This document shows positions 25,567 through 33,867 of a DNA stretch of 64,000 nucleotides, in pieces. The stretch's first letter is position 1, and every line of letters starts with the position of its first letter. Made by a program: the position numbers and the translations under genes. The notes below the pieces were generated by a model. The model ran no database searches. It worked only from the letters and a program-made list of their open reading frames with translations, and was not told where the DNA came from. Location of the stretch: the NCBI GenBank assembly GCA_948957135.1, contig CARDBT010000012.1, positions 20,157-84,156 on the forward strand, written 5' to 3'. The stretch is from COE1 sp910588595. Lineage in GTDB: Bacteria; Bacillota; Clostridia; Lachnospirales; Lachnospiraceae.

Positions 25567-26718
25567 TTATGCCAGCCACACATACAGCAGGATCAGCGCC
25601 GCCAGGAAACAGATATTTGCCACTGTAAAGAGCAGGATATACGCCCCCTTGCGGCTGCCTGCCTCCTTAGCCACATATTTATACGAGATCAGGCTCGCCA
25701 TGGACGCGATCAGCGTCCCGAGTCCGCCCAGGTTCGTGCCGACGACCAGCCCTGCGTAGTCGTCCGTGAACCCCGACAGGAGCAGCGCCGCCGGCACGTT
25801 GCTGATGATCTGGCTGGCAGCGATGGACGTATAGACCTCCCTGCCGGCGATCATGTCCTGCATGAATCCGCAGAAAACAGGCAGTCTGCCCACATTCCCG
25901 ATGAAGACAAAAAATCCCGCGAACGTGAGGAGCAGGGAATAATCAACCATCGCAAGCACCTGCCTGTCTGCCGCGAATACCACAAGGAACACCCCCACAA
26001 ATACCGCCTGCCACGGCAGTATGCGCCCGACCGCCAGCAGACTCACAAGAAACAATATCAGGTACATCGCGATCTTGTACTTCGCTGTCCCTGCTGCCTG
26101 CCCCGCATCCGATGCGTCCTGTTCAAAGGCATTTTCGAGCTGAAAATCCTGCGACGCGCCGCCCTGGATCAGCCCCCACACTGCCAGGAGCGCCAGAGAC
26201 AGCGCCGTATAGGGAAGCATCAGTCCCAGAAACGCGCCGGCGGAAAGGCCTGCCTTCCCGTACAGGTACAAGTTCTGCGGATTGCCGACCGGCGTCAGCA
26301 TGCTTCCCAGGTTCGCCGCGATCGTCTGCATCACCACAACCGGCAGGAGCAGCCGCTTTTTCTGCGCCCCGCCCAACAGGTCGAGCACTGTAAATGTAAA
26401 CGGCACGAACGTGATCAGCGCGACATCATTTGTGATCAGCATGCTGGAAAAAAAGCAGAGCAGGACCAGCGTCAGAACAAGCCCCCGCCCGCTCTTCACA
26501 CATCCGAGGAGCTTCCTGGCGATCGCCTTGAACACGCCGATCCGCTGCAGTCCCGCCATGACGCTCATCAGGCAAAACAGTATTGCCAGTGTCCGAAAAT
26601 CAATATATCCGAGATACGCTTTGTCCGGCGGCACCAGAACTGTCGACACTGCCGCCAGCACCAGAGCGACGCACAGCACCGTTTCCCGTTTTAGAAACGC
26701 AGTTATTTTTGCTATCAT
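25567..26718 (-). CDS. SLC13/ArsB-type anion permease
   Basis: This is a 383-aa protein with about ten hydrophobic segments. The MLITNDVALITFVPF and LGSMLTPVGNPQNLYLY motifs match the two inverted-repeat signature loops of the ion transporter superfamily (SLC13, ArsB, NhaD, CitMHS). A second copy of the motif appears as NVPAALLLSGF and VGTNLGGLGTLIASM. The transported anion cannot be deduced; citrate/dicarboxylate or arsenite-type transport are the usual options. It is a single gene, with the AAA/PDDEXK gene downstream after 174 bases and a MITE-like element upstream. Confidence 0.88.
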   Translation of the reverse strand: MIAKITAFLKRETVLCVALVLAAVSTVLVPPDKAYLGYIDFRTLAILFCLMSVMAGLQRIGVFKAIARKLLGCVKSGRGLVLTLVLLCFFSSMLITNDVALITFVPFTFTVLDLLGGAQKKRLLLPVVVMQTIAANLGSMLTPVGNPQNLYLYGKAGLSAGAFLGLMLPYTALSLALLAVWGLIQGGASQDFQLENAFEQDASDAGQAAGTAKYKIAMYLILFLVSLLAVGRILPWQAVFVGVFLVVFAADRQVLAMVDYSLLLTFAGFFVFIGNVGRLPVFCGFMQDMIAGREVYTSIAASQIISNVPAALLLSGFTDDYAGLVVGTNLGGLGTLIASMASLISYKYVAKEAGSRKGAYILLFTVANICFLAALILLYVWLA

Positions 26719-26829
26719 TTTTTCTACAATCCTCTCACTTTTTCTATATCAACTAACCTGTTTTCATTATATCTAAAATTTCTTCTCCCTACAATATACA
26801 CTTTCACACTCTCTCATTTCATTTTATAG

Positions 26830-26990
26830 TTAAGGAATTGTTAAAGAATTAATCTTTACATCTGACTTGTCTAAATCTTCTTATGCTGCGTTGTCGTCAA
26901 TCGGCGTACCCCAGTACGCCTCATTCCTCCGCCTTGCATATAAAGATTTATACTGCGTCATCTGCAAAGTTAATTCTTAACAGTTCCTAA
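26830..26990. mobile_element. MITE-like palindromic element, about 160 bp
   Basis: Outer inverted repeats begin TTAAGGAATTGTTAAAGAATTAA (left, 26830-26852) and the complementary TTAATTCTTAACAGTTCCTAA (right). Inside is a long imperfect palindrome ending in a perfect 7-bp hairpin GGCGTAC-ccca-GTACGCC (26903-26920). It contains no gene. The end sequence AGGAAYTGTTaA resembles the element at 1501-1680, so they may share a mobilising transposase, which is not present in this window. Confidence 0.7.
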
Positions 26991-27072
26991 GTCAGGAATT
27001 ACCCGGAAATAACTTTTATATTGTTTGTTTTTTCTTCGAGAGTACTGTTCAAAAATCAGGCTTACAGACAAA

Positions 27073-27108
27073 AAAATCTTCCCCCTGGAAAATTCGGGAG
27101 AAGATTTT
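27073..27108 (-). terminator. Intrinsic terminator
   Basis: AAAATCTTCCCCC pairs with GGGAGAAGATTTT with one mismatch, followed on the minus strand by a T run. It overlaps the stop codon of the gene ending at 27107. Confidence 0.8.
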
Positions 27109-27448
27109 ATCCGCCTATACCAGCCATCCGCCATTCATGGGCATAATAATTGTACCGCAGGCGGAATGTCTTTTGTATGCCATATAAAATTGCTGTGCAG
27201 ATAAAATTTGCCCCAAGGGAACTGCACTCCTGATCTGTCGAAATAATTTTTTCTATATTGATCGTTATGATCTCACCGTTCCGGTCCCGAAAACGGAACC
27301 GCATAGGCGTGATCCTTCCGTCAGTGTCAGTACATGAGATCATCTGTACCGGAGTATCTATGCACAAGATAGTTTCCACGACCAAACCCTCCAACATGCA
27401 ATGCGGCACATGGCACTGCACAAAATATTCAATAATTATTGTCTCCAA
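27107..27448 (-). CDS. Hypothetical small protein
   Basis: This is an open frame of up to 113 aa with a TTG first codon and an in-frame TGA directly upstream. Internal starts such as the Met at residue 18 (MLEGLVVET) are possible. The middle reads like a small beta-barrel (PMRFRFRDRNGEIITINIEKII) and the C-terminus is aromatic and basic (FRLRYNYYAHEWRM). There are no membrane segments or catalytic motifs. A good terminator directly at its stop supports it being a real gene. No family was recognised. It is divergent from the LytTR regulator gene at 27646. Confidence 0.6.
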   Translation of the reverse strand: METIIIEYFVQCHVPHCMLEGLVVETILCIDTPVQMISCTDTDGRITPMRFRFRDRNGEIITINIEKIISTDQECSSLGANFICTAILYGIQKTFRLRYNYYAHEWRMAGIGG

Positions 27449-27645
27449 TCATAATCATACCATTCATCTTTCACACGCATTTTATACAAAACAACACTTG
27501 TTTCTGCTATAATGATTGTGCTATTATAGTAATAATAACAGGTCAATCCACTTCTTTGTGACTCTTTTTGTAAGTTTTGTGAATACTTTTGGAAAACGGC
27601 AGGAACGTGGATGACAAATTCTGATAAAAGAGGTGTATACAGACT

Positions 27646-28359
27646 ATGCATATAGCTATTTGTGACGACAATGTGGCAGACCGCAAACATCTGGAGCGGC
27701 TGCTCTCCAGGGAATCCGACAAGCGCGCCGGCACCCCTAATATTTTGTATGTGGACTCCTACGGCGAAAAGATGCACTTTCTCGCCAATCCATTGAAGTA
27801 CAACCTGATCTTCATGGACATGAGCACTGAGCCGGGGATTGTCGAGTTTATTATCGAACATCTGAACGATATGGGCTATCATGCCCCACTGGTACTGTAC
27901 TCTGACAAGATCGATTACACGCAGATCCCCAACCTCCCAGACTATGTTGTGCATGCCCGTAAACCCTATATCCCTGATCCACTCCCTGGATTCCTGGCGT
28001 TGGGGGATGCAAACGTCACCGGTCATGTTGTCTCCGTGTCAGTACATACCAATACTGTACTCACCCATATCCCCAAGTATACGATCATGTATGCTATCGA
28101 GGATAACAGCGCGTGCAGGCTGTATCTGACTGATGGAAAGACTGTTCCCGTCGATGAAAGAATTGACGAGCTCCGCCAGCTCTTCGAACCTTACGTAGAA
28201 TTTGCACGCGTGAACAAAAACAGCATCGCGAACTTTAAATATGTGTCCGCTGTCATGCCTCTCACAATTGTCATGCAGGATTCCAAAGAGTTGAAGATTC
28301 CCCTCCTGCGCTATAAGCAATACAAATTCCTAAAACAGGAAATGGATGAGCTCGATTAG
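27646..28359 (+). CDS. LytTR-type response regulator
   Basis: This is a 237-aa protein. The N-terminal half looks like a receiver: an acidic pair in MHIAICDDNVADR (residues 8-9), a candidate phosphoacceptor Asp in NLIFMDMS near residue 60 and a Lys in VVHARKP near 105. The C-terminal half matches the LytTR DNA-binding fold: YAIEDNSACRLYLTDGKTVPV, then FARVNKNSIANFKYVSAV, and a final IPLLRYKQYKFLKQEM. LytTR regulators often control virulence, competence or peptide systems, but no sensor kinase lies nearby. The receiver is divergent and poorly conserved around its core, so phosphorylation is uncertain. Confidence 0.8.
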   Translation: MHIAICDDNVADRKHLERLLSRESDKRAGTPNILYVDSYGEKMHFLANPLKYNLIFMDMSTEPGIVEFIIEHLNDMGYHAPLVLYSDKIDYTQIPNLPDYVVHARKPYIPDPLPGFLALGDANVTGHVVSVSVHTNTVLTHIPKYTIMYAIEDNSACRLYLTDGKTVPVDERIDELRQLFEPYVEFARVNKNSIANFKYVSAVMPLTIVMQDSKELKIPLLRYKQYKFLKQEMDELD

Positions 28360-28372
28360 AGTTCATCCATTT
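28340..28372. terminator. Bidirectional terminator between converging genes
   Basis: A 13-base stem, AAATGGATGAGCT with AGTTCATCCATTT (one G-U pair), spans the stop of the LytTR gene and lies just beyond the stop of degV (28378). Confidence 0.65.
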
Positions 28373-28377
28373 GTTTA

Positions 28378-29217
28378 TTATATCGTCACGATCACGCCGC
28401 CTTCATTGGCATACATACTGCTCACACCAGCTGTGTCAAGAATCAAAGTCTCCTTAAAATGCAGTTTTTCCTCAATATGCCTGCGCACACACTCCGCGGC
28501 TTTGGGATTGCTGCAGTGCGTGATCATCAGCCGTTTATTCTCAGACCCTACCGCTTCCTCAACCGCAGTGTCCGCCATCTTAGTCAGTGCCTTCTTCATG
28601 CCGATCCCCTGTCCAAGCTGAATGATGCTGCCATCGTCAGCGCCCATCACAGGCTTGATGTTGAGCGTGGATGCCACCAGCGCTTTGACGCCGGTGAGAC
28701 GCCCGTTTTTCCGCAGCGTGTCGAGATTTTCCAACACAAAGTAGGTGTTCATCTCCCTGACAAACTGTTCGATCTGCCCTGTGATCTCCAAGAAAGAGCG
28801 TCCTTGTTCCTCGAGCTCCATAATTTTGTATACGATCTGAGTCTCACCGCACGATGCGGATCTCGAATCAACCACATAGATATCTTTCTCCCCGTGCTTT
28901 TCAAGATACAGATTTCTTCCGAGAACAGCACTGTTGTGACTTCCGCTGAGTTTTGAGGACAATGTGACCACATACACGCGCTCCGCCGCAGTCTCGTATG
29001 CTTTCTGGTATCGCTCCGGCGATGGGCAGGCTGATTTGGGACACTCAGAACAGGCTGCCACAGCGTCGAGAAACTCCCGCTGGTCAAAATCCTTGTTATC
29101 TTCCTTCTCATACCTGTCACCCACGATCAGTGTCAGCGGTACGATCTCAAACCGCTCATCTTCTTTGAACTCCTGCGGAAGCTCACAGCAGCTGTCAACA
29201 ACTATTTTGTATTTCAT
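28378..29217 (-). CDS. DegV family fatty-acid-binding protein
   Basis: This is a 279-aa protein in the DegV (FakB-like) fold. It opens MKYKIVVDSCCELPQEF, where the usual DSxxDL is DSCCEL. The ligand-loop region reads TLSSKLSGSHNSA near residues 90-102, followed by VVDSRSASCG. The C-terminal domain contains TLRKNGRLTGVKALVASTLNIKPV. FakB proteins bind fatty acids for FakA kinase; no fakA is next to it. It is transcribed alone and converges on the LytTR gene. Confidence 0.92.
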   Translation of the reverse strand: MKYKIVVDSCCELPQEFKEDERFEIVPLTLIVGDRYEKEDNKDFDQREFLDAVAACSECPKSACPSPERYQKAYETAAERVYVVTLSSKLSGSHNSAVLGRNLYLEKHGEKDIYVVDSRSASCGETQIVYKIMELEEQGRSFLEITGQIEQFVREMNTYFVLENLDTLRKNGRLTGVKALVASTLNIKPVMGADDGSIIQLGQGIGMKKALTKMADTAVEEAVGSENKRLMITHCSNPKAAECVRRHIEEKLHFKETLILDTAGVSSMYANEGGVIVTI

Positions 29218-29350
29218 CAGTCTCTACCTTTCAAATCCATTTATACTATTTTATATAGTTTTGATAACTATGTATCATAATATCACATAACACATTGTTT
29301 GAAAAGGACTTTTTACAAATACTTGCAGTTTCCAACAAATACTATTATAA

Positions 29351-29408
29351 TAAGGAACTGTTGAAAATACTGCGCCCCCTTAAAAGTTATTCTTAACAAT
29401 TCTTAAAA
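29351..29408. repeat. Short MITE-like remnant
   Basis: TAAGGAACTGTTGAAAAT at the left and the complement of TTAAGAATTGTTAAGAATAA at the right form ragged inverted repeats about 58 bases apart end to end. They resemble the termini of the elements at 1501 and 26830 with the centre deleted. It ends about 26 bases before the DUF5721 start codon. Confidence 0.5.
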
Positions 29409-29434
29409 AACTATGATCGCAAAAGGAGACACTT

Positions 29435-29944
29435 ATGATCGCATTAGAAATAAAAGGCACCAAAAACATTATGAATGCCCTGCTCATTTCCGAACAGTTC
29501 GATCCTTTCCTGGTGGAGGAGGCTGTCATCACCACCTTCAGCACCTTTCACATTGACGGGCACCTCGTAAAAGATTTTTACAGCAGCGATGAGTTGGAAG
29601 CGTTTGAAAAGAATCAGAAATCAACTGTTTTTTCCTGTTGGAATGATATCCGTCCCATCTGTTTTCAGCTCATCAAGGGAAAGAAAACACCTGTTTCTTT
29701 TAAGGTTGTACTCCACGCAGCGCCGCAGCTGGTCGAAAAAATAGCTGCAAATCCGGAGTGCGGAGTTGCAGCCAACCTGATTCGATCCCTCGGCCTCAAT
29801 ATACGCTACGACAATGGCAAAGTGACCTGTATCACCGGAAGTGCCTTTACAACCTTTGTCATGGACAAAAGTGTTGAGAGATTATGGGACGCCCATGTGC
29901 GCCAGCTCTTATCCGGTTTCGGACTGGAGTTCGAGGAAATTTGA
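29435..29944 (+). CDS. DUF5721 family protein
   Basis: This is a 169-aa soluble protein starting MIALEIKGTKNIMNALLISE after AAAAGGAG. It contains FYSSDELEAFEKNQKSTVFSCWNDIRPICFQLIKGKKTPVSFKVVL, the pattern I associate with DUF5721, a conserved Lachnospiraceae family of unknown function. The C-terminal half (LGLNIRYDNGKVTCITGSAFTTFVMDKSVERLWD) looks like one mixed alpha/beta domain. It has no membrane segment or metal motif. It converges on spoVAE. Confidence 0.82.
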   Translation: MIALEIKGTKNIMNALLISEQFDPFLVEEAVITTFSTFHIDGHLVKDFYSSDELEAFEKNQKSTVFSCWNDIRPICFQLIKGKKTPVSFKVVLHAAPQLVEKIAANPECGVAANLIRSLGLNIRYDNGKVTCITGSAFTTFVMDKSVERLWDAHVRQLLSGFGLEFEEI

Positions 29945-29983
29945 TCTCCGGCGGATCTGATCAGGATCATGCCCCTGTAAATG

Positions 29984-30346
29984 TTATGCCTTCGTCACTT
30001 TGGAGCGGAACACCAGGCTTGCCAGATAGCCAAAGATCAGTGCTGCACTGCACCCCACTGCCCCGTTGGTAAAACCGCCCTTGAACAGTCCGATAAAACC
30101 ATCCTTGTCGATCGCCTCTTTGACGCCTTTCATCAGAATATTCCCATATCCCAGAAGAGGCACATTGGCACCAGCCCCCGCATACTCCGCAAAAGGTTCA
30201 TACCACCCGAAAAAGCTGATCACCGCACCTGTGCAGACCAAAAGTACCATCACGCGCCCCGGAAGCATCTTTGTGCGGTCCAGAAATATCTGTGCGAGCG
30301 CGCAGATCGCACCTCCTACCCAGAATGCATTGATATAATCCATCAT
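29984..30346 (-). CDS. spoVAE: Stage V sporulation protein AE
   Basis: This is a 120-aa integral membrane protein with about four helices: DYINAFWVGGAICALAQIF, then MLPGRVMVLLVCTGAVISFFG, and a glycine-rich GAGANVPLLGYGN loop. These are signatures of SpoVAE(b), part of the channel that moves dipicolinic acid during spore formation and germination. The start is an ATG pair at 30346/30343; a TTG further upstream is less likely. SpoVAD is encoded 2.3 kb away on the same strand, with aroK, ridA and two unknown genes in between. SpoVAC was not seen. Confidence 0.88.
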   Translation of the reverse strand: MMDYINAFWVGGAICALAQIFLDRTKMLPGRVMVLLVCTGAVISFFGWYEPFAEYAGAGANVPLLGYGNILMKGVKEAIDKDGFIGLFKGGFTNGAVGCSAALIFGYLASLVFRSKVTKA

Positions 30347-30478
30347 AATAAAACCACATACCTTTCCAGAACTTTGCAAATGTCAGCCTTATCTGTCATT
30401 GCTGCAAAGTAGTTTTTTTCATCAGGATTAGTATGTGGCTTTTTCGATTTTTTATGTTTTCAGAATTCAATCTTTTTT

Positions 30479-30973
30479 CTATTTTAACCTTTTTGACAGC
30501 TCTGTGACGATCTCCCTGATATTTTTGTTTTCGCATTCCACTGTCATATTCGCATATTTTTCATACAGCGGAACCCTCTCCTCATACAGTTCGCGCAGTG
30601 TTTCGCCCTTTCTGAGCACAACTCCCCGCTCTGTCAGATCGCCAAGACGATCCTCTATACCTTCGTATGACAGTTTCAGATAACAGACCATCGCTATACT
30701 TCTCAAATGTTCCATGGCACGCTCACTGTAAACAGCGCTTCCCCCTGTCGCGATCACCGCTGTCCTTGGATTCAGCGAAGCATTTACGCGGGCTTCGATT
30801 TCCAGAAACCCATCCATACCATGCTCCTCGATCAGCTCTTGCAGCTTCTTGCCCTCCTGCTCCTGTATCACCAGATCAGAATCCATAAAGGACATACCCA
30901 TATTTTTTGCAAGCACTACACCGACGGTACTCTTTCCAGCACCCGGCATTCCGATCAGCACTATATTTTTCAT
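30479..30973 (-). CDS. aroK: Shikimate kinase
   Basis: This enzyme phosphorylates shikimate in aromatic amino acid synthesis. From the ATG at 30973 the product is 164 aa, starting MKNIVLIGMPGAGKSTVG with Walker A at residues 9-16. DSDLVIQ gives the shikimate- and metal-binding Asp residues, ATGGSAVYSE is the glycine-rich shikimate loop, and the lid region follows around LTERGVVLRKGETL. The canonical lid Arg pattern is slightly divergent. It lies between ridA and spoVAE on the minus strand. Confidence 0.9.
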   Translation of the reverse strand: MKNIVLIGMPGAGKSTVGVVLAKNMGMSFMDSDLVIQEQEGKKLQELIEEHGMDGFLEIEARVNASLNPRTAVIATGGSAVYSERAMEHLRSIAMVCYLKLSYEGIEDRLGDLTERGVVLRKGETLRELYEERVPLYEKYANMTVECENKNIREIVTELSKRLK

Positions 30974-31054
30974 TCTCAAAGCTCTCAACTCCCTGTCTAC
31001 AGCATCTGCCCTTGAAGCTCGCACGGCGACGAAACAGACGCCTGAACTGTTTTC

Positions 31055-31432
31055 TTAATCACCAAGGTATGCGATAACCTCAACCTCACAGAGCACACCC
31101 TTAGGCAGATCTTTCACCGCCACGCAGCTTCTGGCGGGGTTCTGGGTAAAATACTTCGCATACACCTCGTTAAATGCCGCAAAATCTGCAATGTCTGCCA
31201 AAAAGCAGGTCGTTTTTACCACATTGTCATAGCTCACTCCTGCCGCTTTCAGGATCTCGCCCACATTGATCATGGACTGCTCTGCCTGCGCCGTGATCCC
31301 CCGAGCCTCCACATTTCCTGTGGCTGGATCAATGGGAATCTGCCCTGACGCATACAGGAAATCCCCCGCGATGACAGCCTGTGAATACGGCCCGATCGCC
31401 GCCGGTGCCTTGTCTGTACTGATTTTTTTCAT
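31055..31432 (-). CDS. ridA: RidA family reactive intermediate deaminase
   Basis: This is a 125-aa protein starting MKKISTDKAPAAIGPYSQ after GAGGAGGAG. It has the family marks GDFLYASGQIPIDPATGN near residue 30, the substrate-binding Arg in NPARSCVAVKDLP and the C-terminal LCEVEVIAYLGD. RidA hydrolyses toxic enamine/imine intermediates released by PLP enzymes. Its position near aroK and spoVA genes gives no special clue. Confidence 0.95.
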   Translation of the reverse strand: MKKISTDKAPAAIGPYSQAVIAGDFLYASGQIPIDPATGNVEARGITAQAEQSMINVGEILKAAGVSYDNVVKTTCFLADIADFAAFNEVYAKYFTQNPARSCVAVKDLPKGVLCEVEVIAYLGD

Positions 31433-31457
31433 GTTATTCTCCTCCTCTATGCTCTTT

Positions 31458-31703
31458 TCACACTTCCGCTTCATCAAACTCCACGGTGACATAATAGCCC
31501 CTCGTGTTCTCCGCCACGGAGACTACAGTGCCGCTCTTCGACTGAAGCCTGTCCCGAAATGGAATATTCCCTGACATAGCTACAGCCGGATTGATGGTAT
31601 AGTAATAATTGCTTGGCAGAACCCCTTCCGTAACAGTAACCTGATCGCCCTCCTTCACCTGTCCCGGGCGCTCCATCTTAAAGTCCATCCTGCGCATGCA
31701 CAT
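31458..31703 (-). CDS. Hypothetical small SH3-like protein
   Basis: From the ATG at 31703 (5 bases after GGAGG; an ATG 6 bases later is also possible) the product is 81 aa. The sequence PGQVKEGDQVTVTEGVLPSNYYYTI followed by SKSGTVVSVAENTRGYYVTVEFDE looks like a small all-beta barrel, similar in style to KOW/SH3-like folds. No family was recognised. It lies 25 bases upstream of ridA and is probably in the same transcript. Confidence 0.65.
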   Translation of the reverse strand: MCMRRMDFKMERPGQVKEGDQVTVTEGVLPSNYYYTINPAVAMSGNIPFRDRLQSKSGTVVSVAENTRGYYVTVEFDEAEV

Positions 31704-31767
31704 CACTTCCTCCCCCGTCACGCCCCATACGCCACCTTATCTGTGTGGTACAGGGCAGTACATCATA

Positions 31768-31794
31768 AAAATCGTCACCCACCAGTGACGATTT
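31768..31794 (-). terminator. Intrinsic terminator
   Basis: AAATCGTCAC pairs perfectly with GTGACGATTT around a 7-base loop, followed on the minus strand by TTTAT. It ends the gene at 31802. Confidence 0.75.
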
Positions 31795-31801
31795 AACTGT
31801 C

Positions 31802-32371
31802 TTATAAAACAATGTCGAGCTTCGTATTCATTGACTGAACCGGCTGTTTTGAGTTGACCATAAATACAGTTCGCGCACTCTTACGGTAAACGGCTGAATC
31901 ACTTATGACCCGTGTCAGATCAGAAATCCGCTGTGCCAGCTGAACGCAGTCATTCTTTGTAGCCGCTGTGATATCACCGCTCAATCTGTTCAATTCATTG
32001 GTGAGTTTATCAATCTCAACATTGAAATTGAGTCTGTCAGAAATGGAAAAATGTCCATTGATGACCTGACTAGAAAGCCCTTCCATCTTTTTCATCATGT
32101 CCTCAATATCTGCTTTGCCCGAGAAATTCTCTTCCTCGTTTTCATCTTCGCTCTCGTCCTTTTCTGCCTGTTTCTCCAACAACAGACTTCTCCTGAGGCC
32201 GGCTGCTGATATGGAAATCATAACCGACTGCTCATCGAGCTCCTGGTTCTCCTCAGAGACAGCACTGCCTACCTTCATCGCATGCTGCTGCTCCTTACCA
32301 TTCGAACCGGAGTTGTCGATCGCTGCCGCTGCCCTGTTCGTCAAGGCAATGTTCGCACTTCTTACCTCCAT
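31802..32371 (-). CDS. Hypothetical protein, possibly motility regulon
   Basis: This is a 189-aa soluble, mostly helical protein. It has an acidic Glu/Asp-rich linker (EKDESEDENEEENF, about residues 70-84) and a C-terminal helical part (FSISDRLNFNVEIDKLTNELNRLSGDITAAT). There is no signal peptide or membrane helix. It has its own terminator. A sigma-D-like promoter about 115 bases upstream (32488-32515) suggests expression with flagellar genes, although no flagellar gene is adjacent. No family was recognised. Confidence 0.7.
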   Translation of the reverse strand: MEVRSANIALTNRAAAAIDNSGSNGKEQQHAMKVGSAVSEENQELDEQSVMISISAAGLRRSLLLEKQAEKDESEDENEEENFSGKADIEDMMKKMEGLSSQVINGHFSISDRLNFNVEIDKLTNELNRLSGDITAATKNDCVQLAQRISDLTRVISDSAVYRKSARTVFMVNSKQPVQSMNTKLDIVL

Positions 32372-32487
32372 AGATGCTCCTTTCCCTCATATATACTGTG
32401 TGAACCCCTCTCTCCACACAGTCCTTTAAAGATAATTATTAAGTCAATCACTTATGGCATTTACCTATGTTAACTGCCTTACATAAT

Positions 32488-32515
32488 ATATCGTACTTTT
32501 TACGGGAAAAGATTA
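32488..32515 (-). promoter_or_regulatory. Candidate sigma-D (sigma-28) promoter
   Basis: On the minus strand TAAT and TACGATAT are separated by 16 bases, against the sigma-28 consensus TAAA-N15-GCCGATAA. The core CGATA is intact, but the spacing is one base long and the -10 start is altered. Confidence 0.4.
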
Positions 32516-32618
32516 GTCTATTTTCTGAATTTTTTGAACAAATTATGCAATTTATTTATTTTTCTAATTTTCTATGCTATTTTGAGTAATTTTCAGACTA
32601 TTTGTCATTTAGCAGCTG

Positions 32619-33713
32619 TTACAACGCCTCGATCACCACGCCATGCGCGATGCCTGGCACATTCTGCCCCTCATTAAAAGAAGTTTTGTTGAGCAGCGCA
32701 CCTGTCGGGACAAATAACACGCGTTTCCATTCTCCTTTTGCAAGTCTCGGCAAAATGTGGGCAGACAGTACAACCGCAGAGCACCCGCATCCGCTTCCCC
32801 CCGCATGAACATCCTGTTTCTCAGTGTCATAGATCAGCAGTCCGCAGTCATAGTGTCTGTCGCTGATGTCGATTTTCTCCTGTGAGAGCAGATTGAATAA
32901 TGCCTGTTGTCCAACACTGCCGAGATCTCCGGTAAAGATCGCATCGTAATCCTGCGGCTTTCTGCCGAAGTCTTTGAGATTTGTCGCGATCGTCCACGCC
33001 GCTGCGGGAGCCATGGCACATCCCATATTGAAGGAATCCTTGATGCCAAAATCCTCTATCCGCCCAACAGTTACACCTGTTATTCCAACTTTTTTCTGAT
33101 ATTTGCCCTCATACTCATTTTTGATCGTTTTACCGGACACCGACTTTCCTGATGCATCCACATTCTGCAATAAAAATGCGGCGCTTCCAGTCACTGTCCA
33201 CGAAGCGTACAGCGGTCTCTGTCCACCGTACTCCAACGGATAGCGGAACTCCTTCTGCGCACTCGCAAAATGACTCGATGTCAGGCTCATAACACGGTCC
33301 GCATAACCTGCCGCCACGCTCATACTGCCAAGGCTCAACGATTCCCCGCAGGTAGAGCAGGCGCCGTACAGTCCAAACAGCGGAATATTGTAATCCACCA
33401 GGCCAAACGAGCTCGCGATATTCTGTCCCAGGAGATCTCCTGCATACAGGAACCGGATATCTCCAGCCGCAGCACATGTCTTTGACAGGGTGAGTGCCAC
33501 CGCCTCCTTCTGAAGCGCGCTCTCCGCCTTCTCCCACGAGTCCTCACCAAACATGTCATTCTTGTCGTCACTCACCTTGTCAAAACATCCTGCCAGTGGT
33601 CCCTCGTCCTCCATCTGTCCCACGACCGAACCGCTTCCCATGATCAATACCGGACTGCCATATGCAATGCTTGAAGTGCCCATCGCTTTATTTTTTGATG
33701 TATTATTTTCCAC
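32619..33713 (-). CDS. spoVAD: Stage V sporulation protein AD
   Basis: SpoVAD is a thiolase-fold protein that binds dipicolinic acid for uptake into the forespore. The 364-aa product starts at a GTG with AGGAGG 7 bases upstream. It contains PVLIMGSGSVVGQMEDEGPLAG, YGACSTCGESL (the thiolase-like Cys region), ASWTVTGSAAFLL and HAGGSGCGCSA. It is a little longer than the usual 335-345 aa, with extra residues at the N-terminus. In most spore formers spoVAC-AD-AE are adjacent; here spoVAC is missing next to it and spoVAE is displaced. Confidence 0.93.
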   Translation of the reverse strand: MENNTSKNKAMGTSSIAYGSPVLIMGSGSVVGQMEDEGPLAGCFDKVSDDKNDMFGEDSWEKAESALQKEAVALTLSKTCAAAGDIRFLYAGDLLGQNIASSFGLVDYNIPLFGLYGACSTCGESLSLGSMSVAAGYADRVMSLTSSHFASAQKEFRYPLEYGGQRPLYASWTVTGSAAFLLQNVDASGKSVSGKTIKNEYEGKYQKKVGITGVTVGRIEDFGIKDSFNMGCAMAPAAAWTIATNLKDFGRKPQDYDAIFTGDLGSVGQQALFNLLSQEKIDISDRHYDCGLLIYDTEKQDVHAGGSGCGCSAVVLSAHILPRLAKGEWKRVLFVPTGALLNKTSFNEGQNVPGIAHGVVIEAL

Positions 33714-33867
33714 CTGATCGCCTCCTGTTGATTGGTATTAACAGCCTTAGACCCTCTGCTGTTTTCCCTATTACACGTTTTACGCTTTCTTATCACATAG
33801 TTTTTCTATAAATGCGCAAAATTATGTATTGTTCAGTCGGCTATGAAAAATTTTATGACACGCCTGA

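Noticed and set aside
25459..26694. 411-aa plus-strand open frame opposite the SLC13-type permease
   Set aside because: The permease frame has clear membrane helices and motifs; the opposite translation is Gln/Arg/His-rich noise.
27436..28026. 196-aa minus-strand open frame opposite the LytTR gene
   Set aside because: It overlaps the better-supported regulator and the small minus-strand gene, and has no ribosome site.
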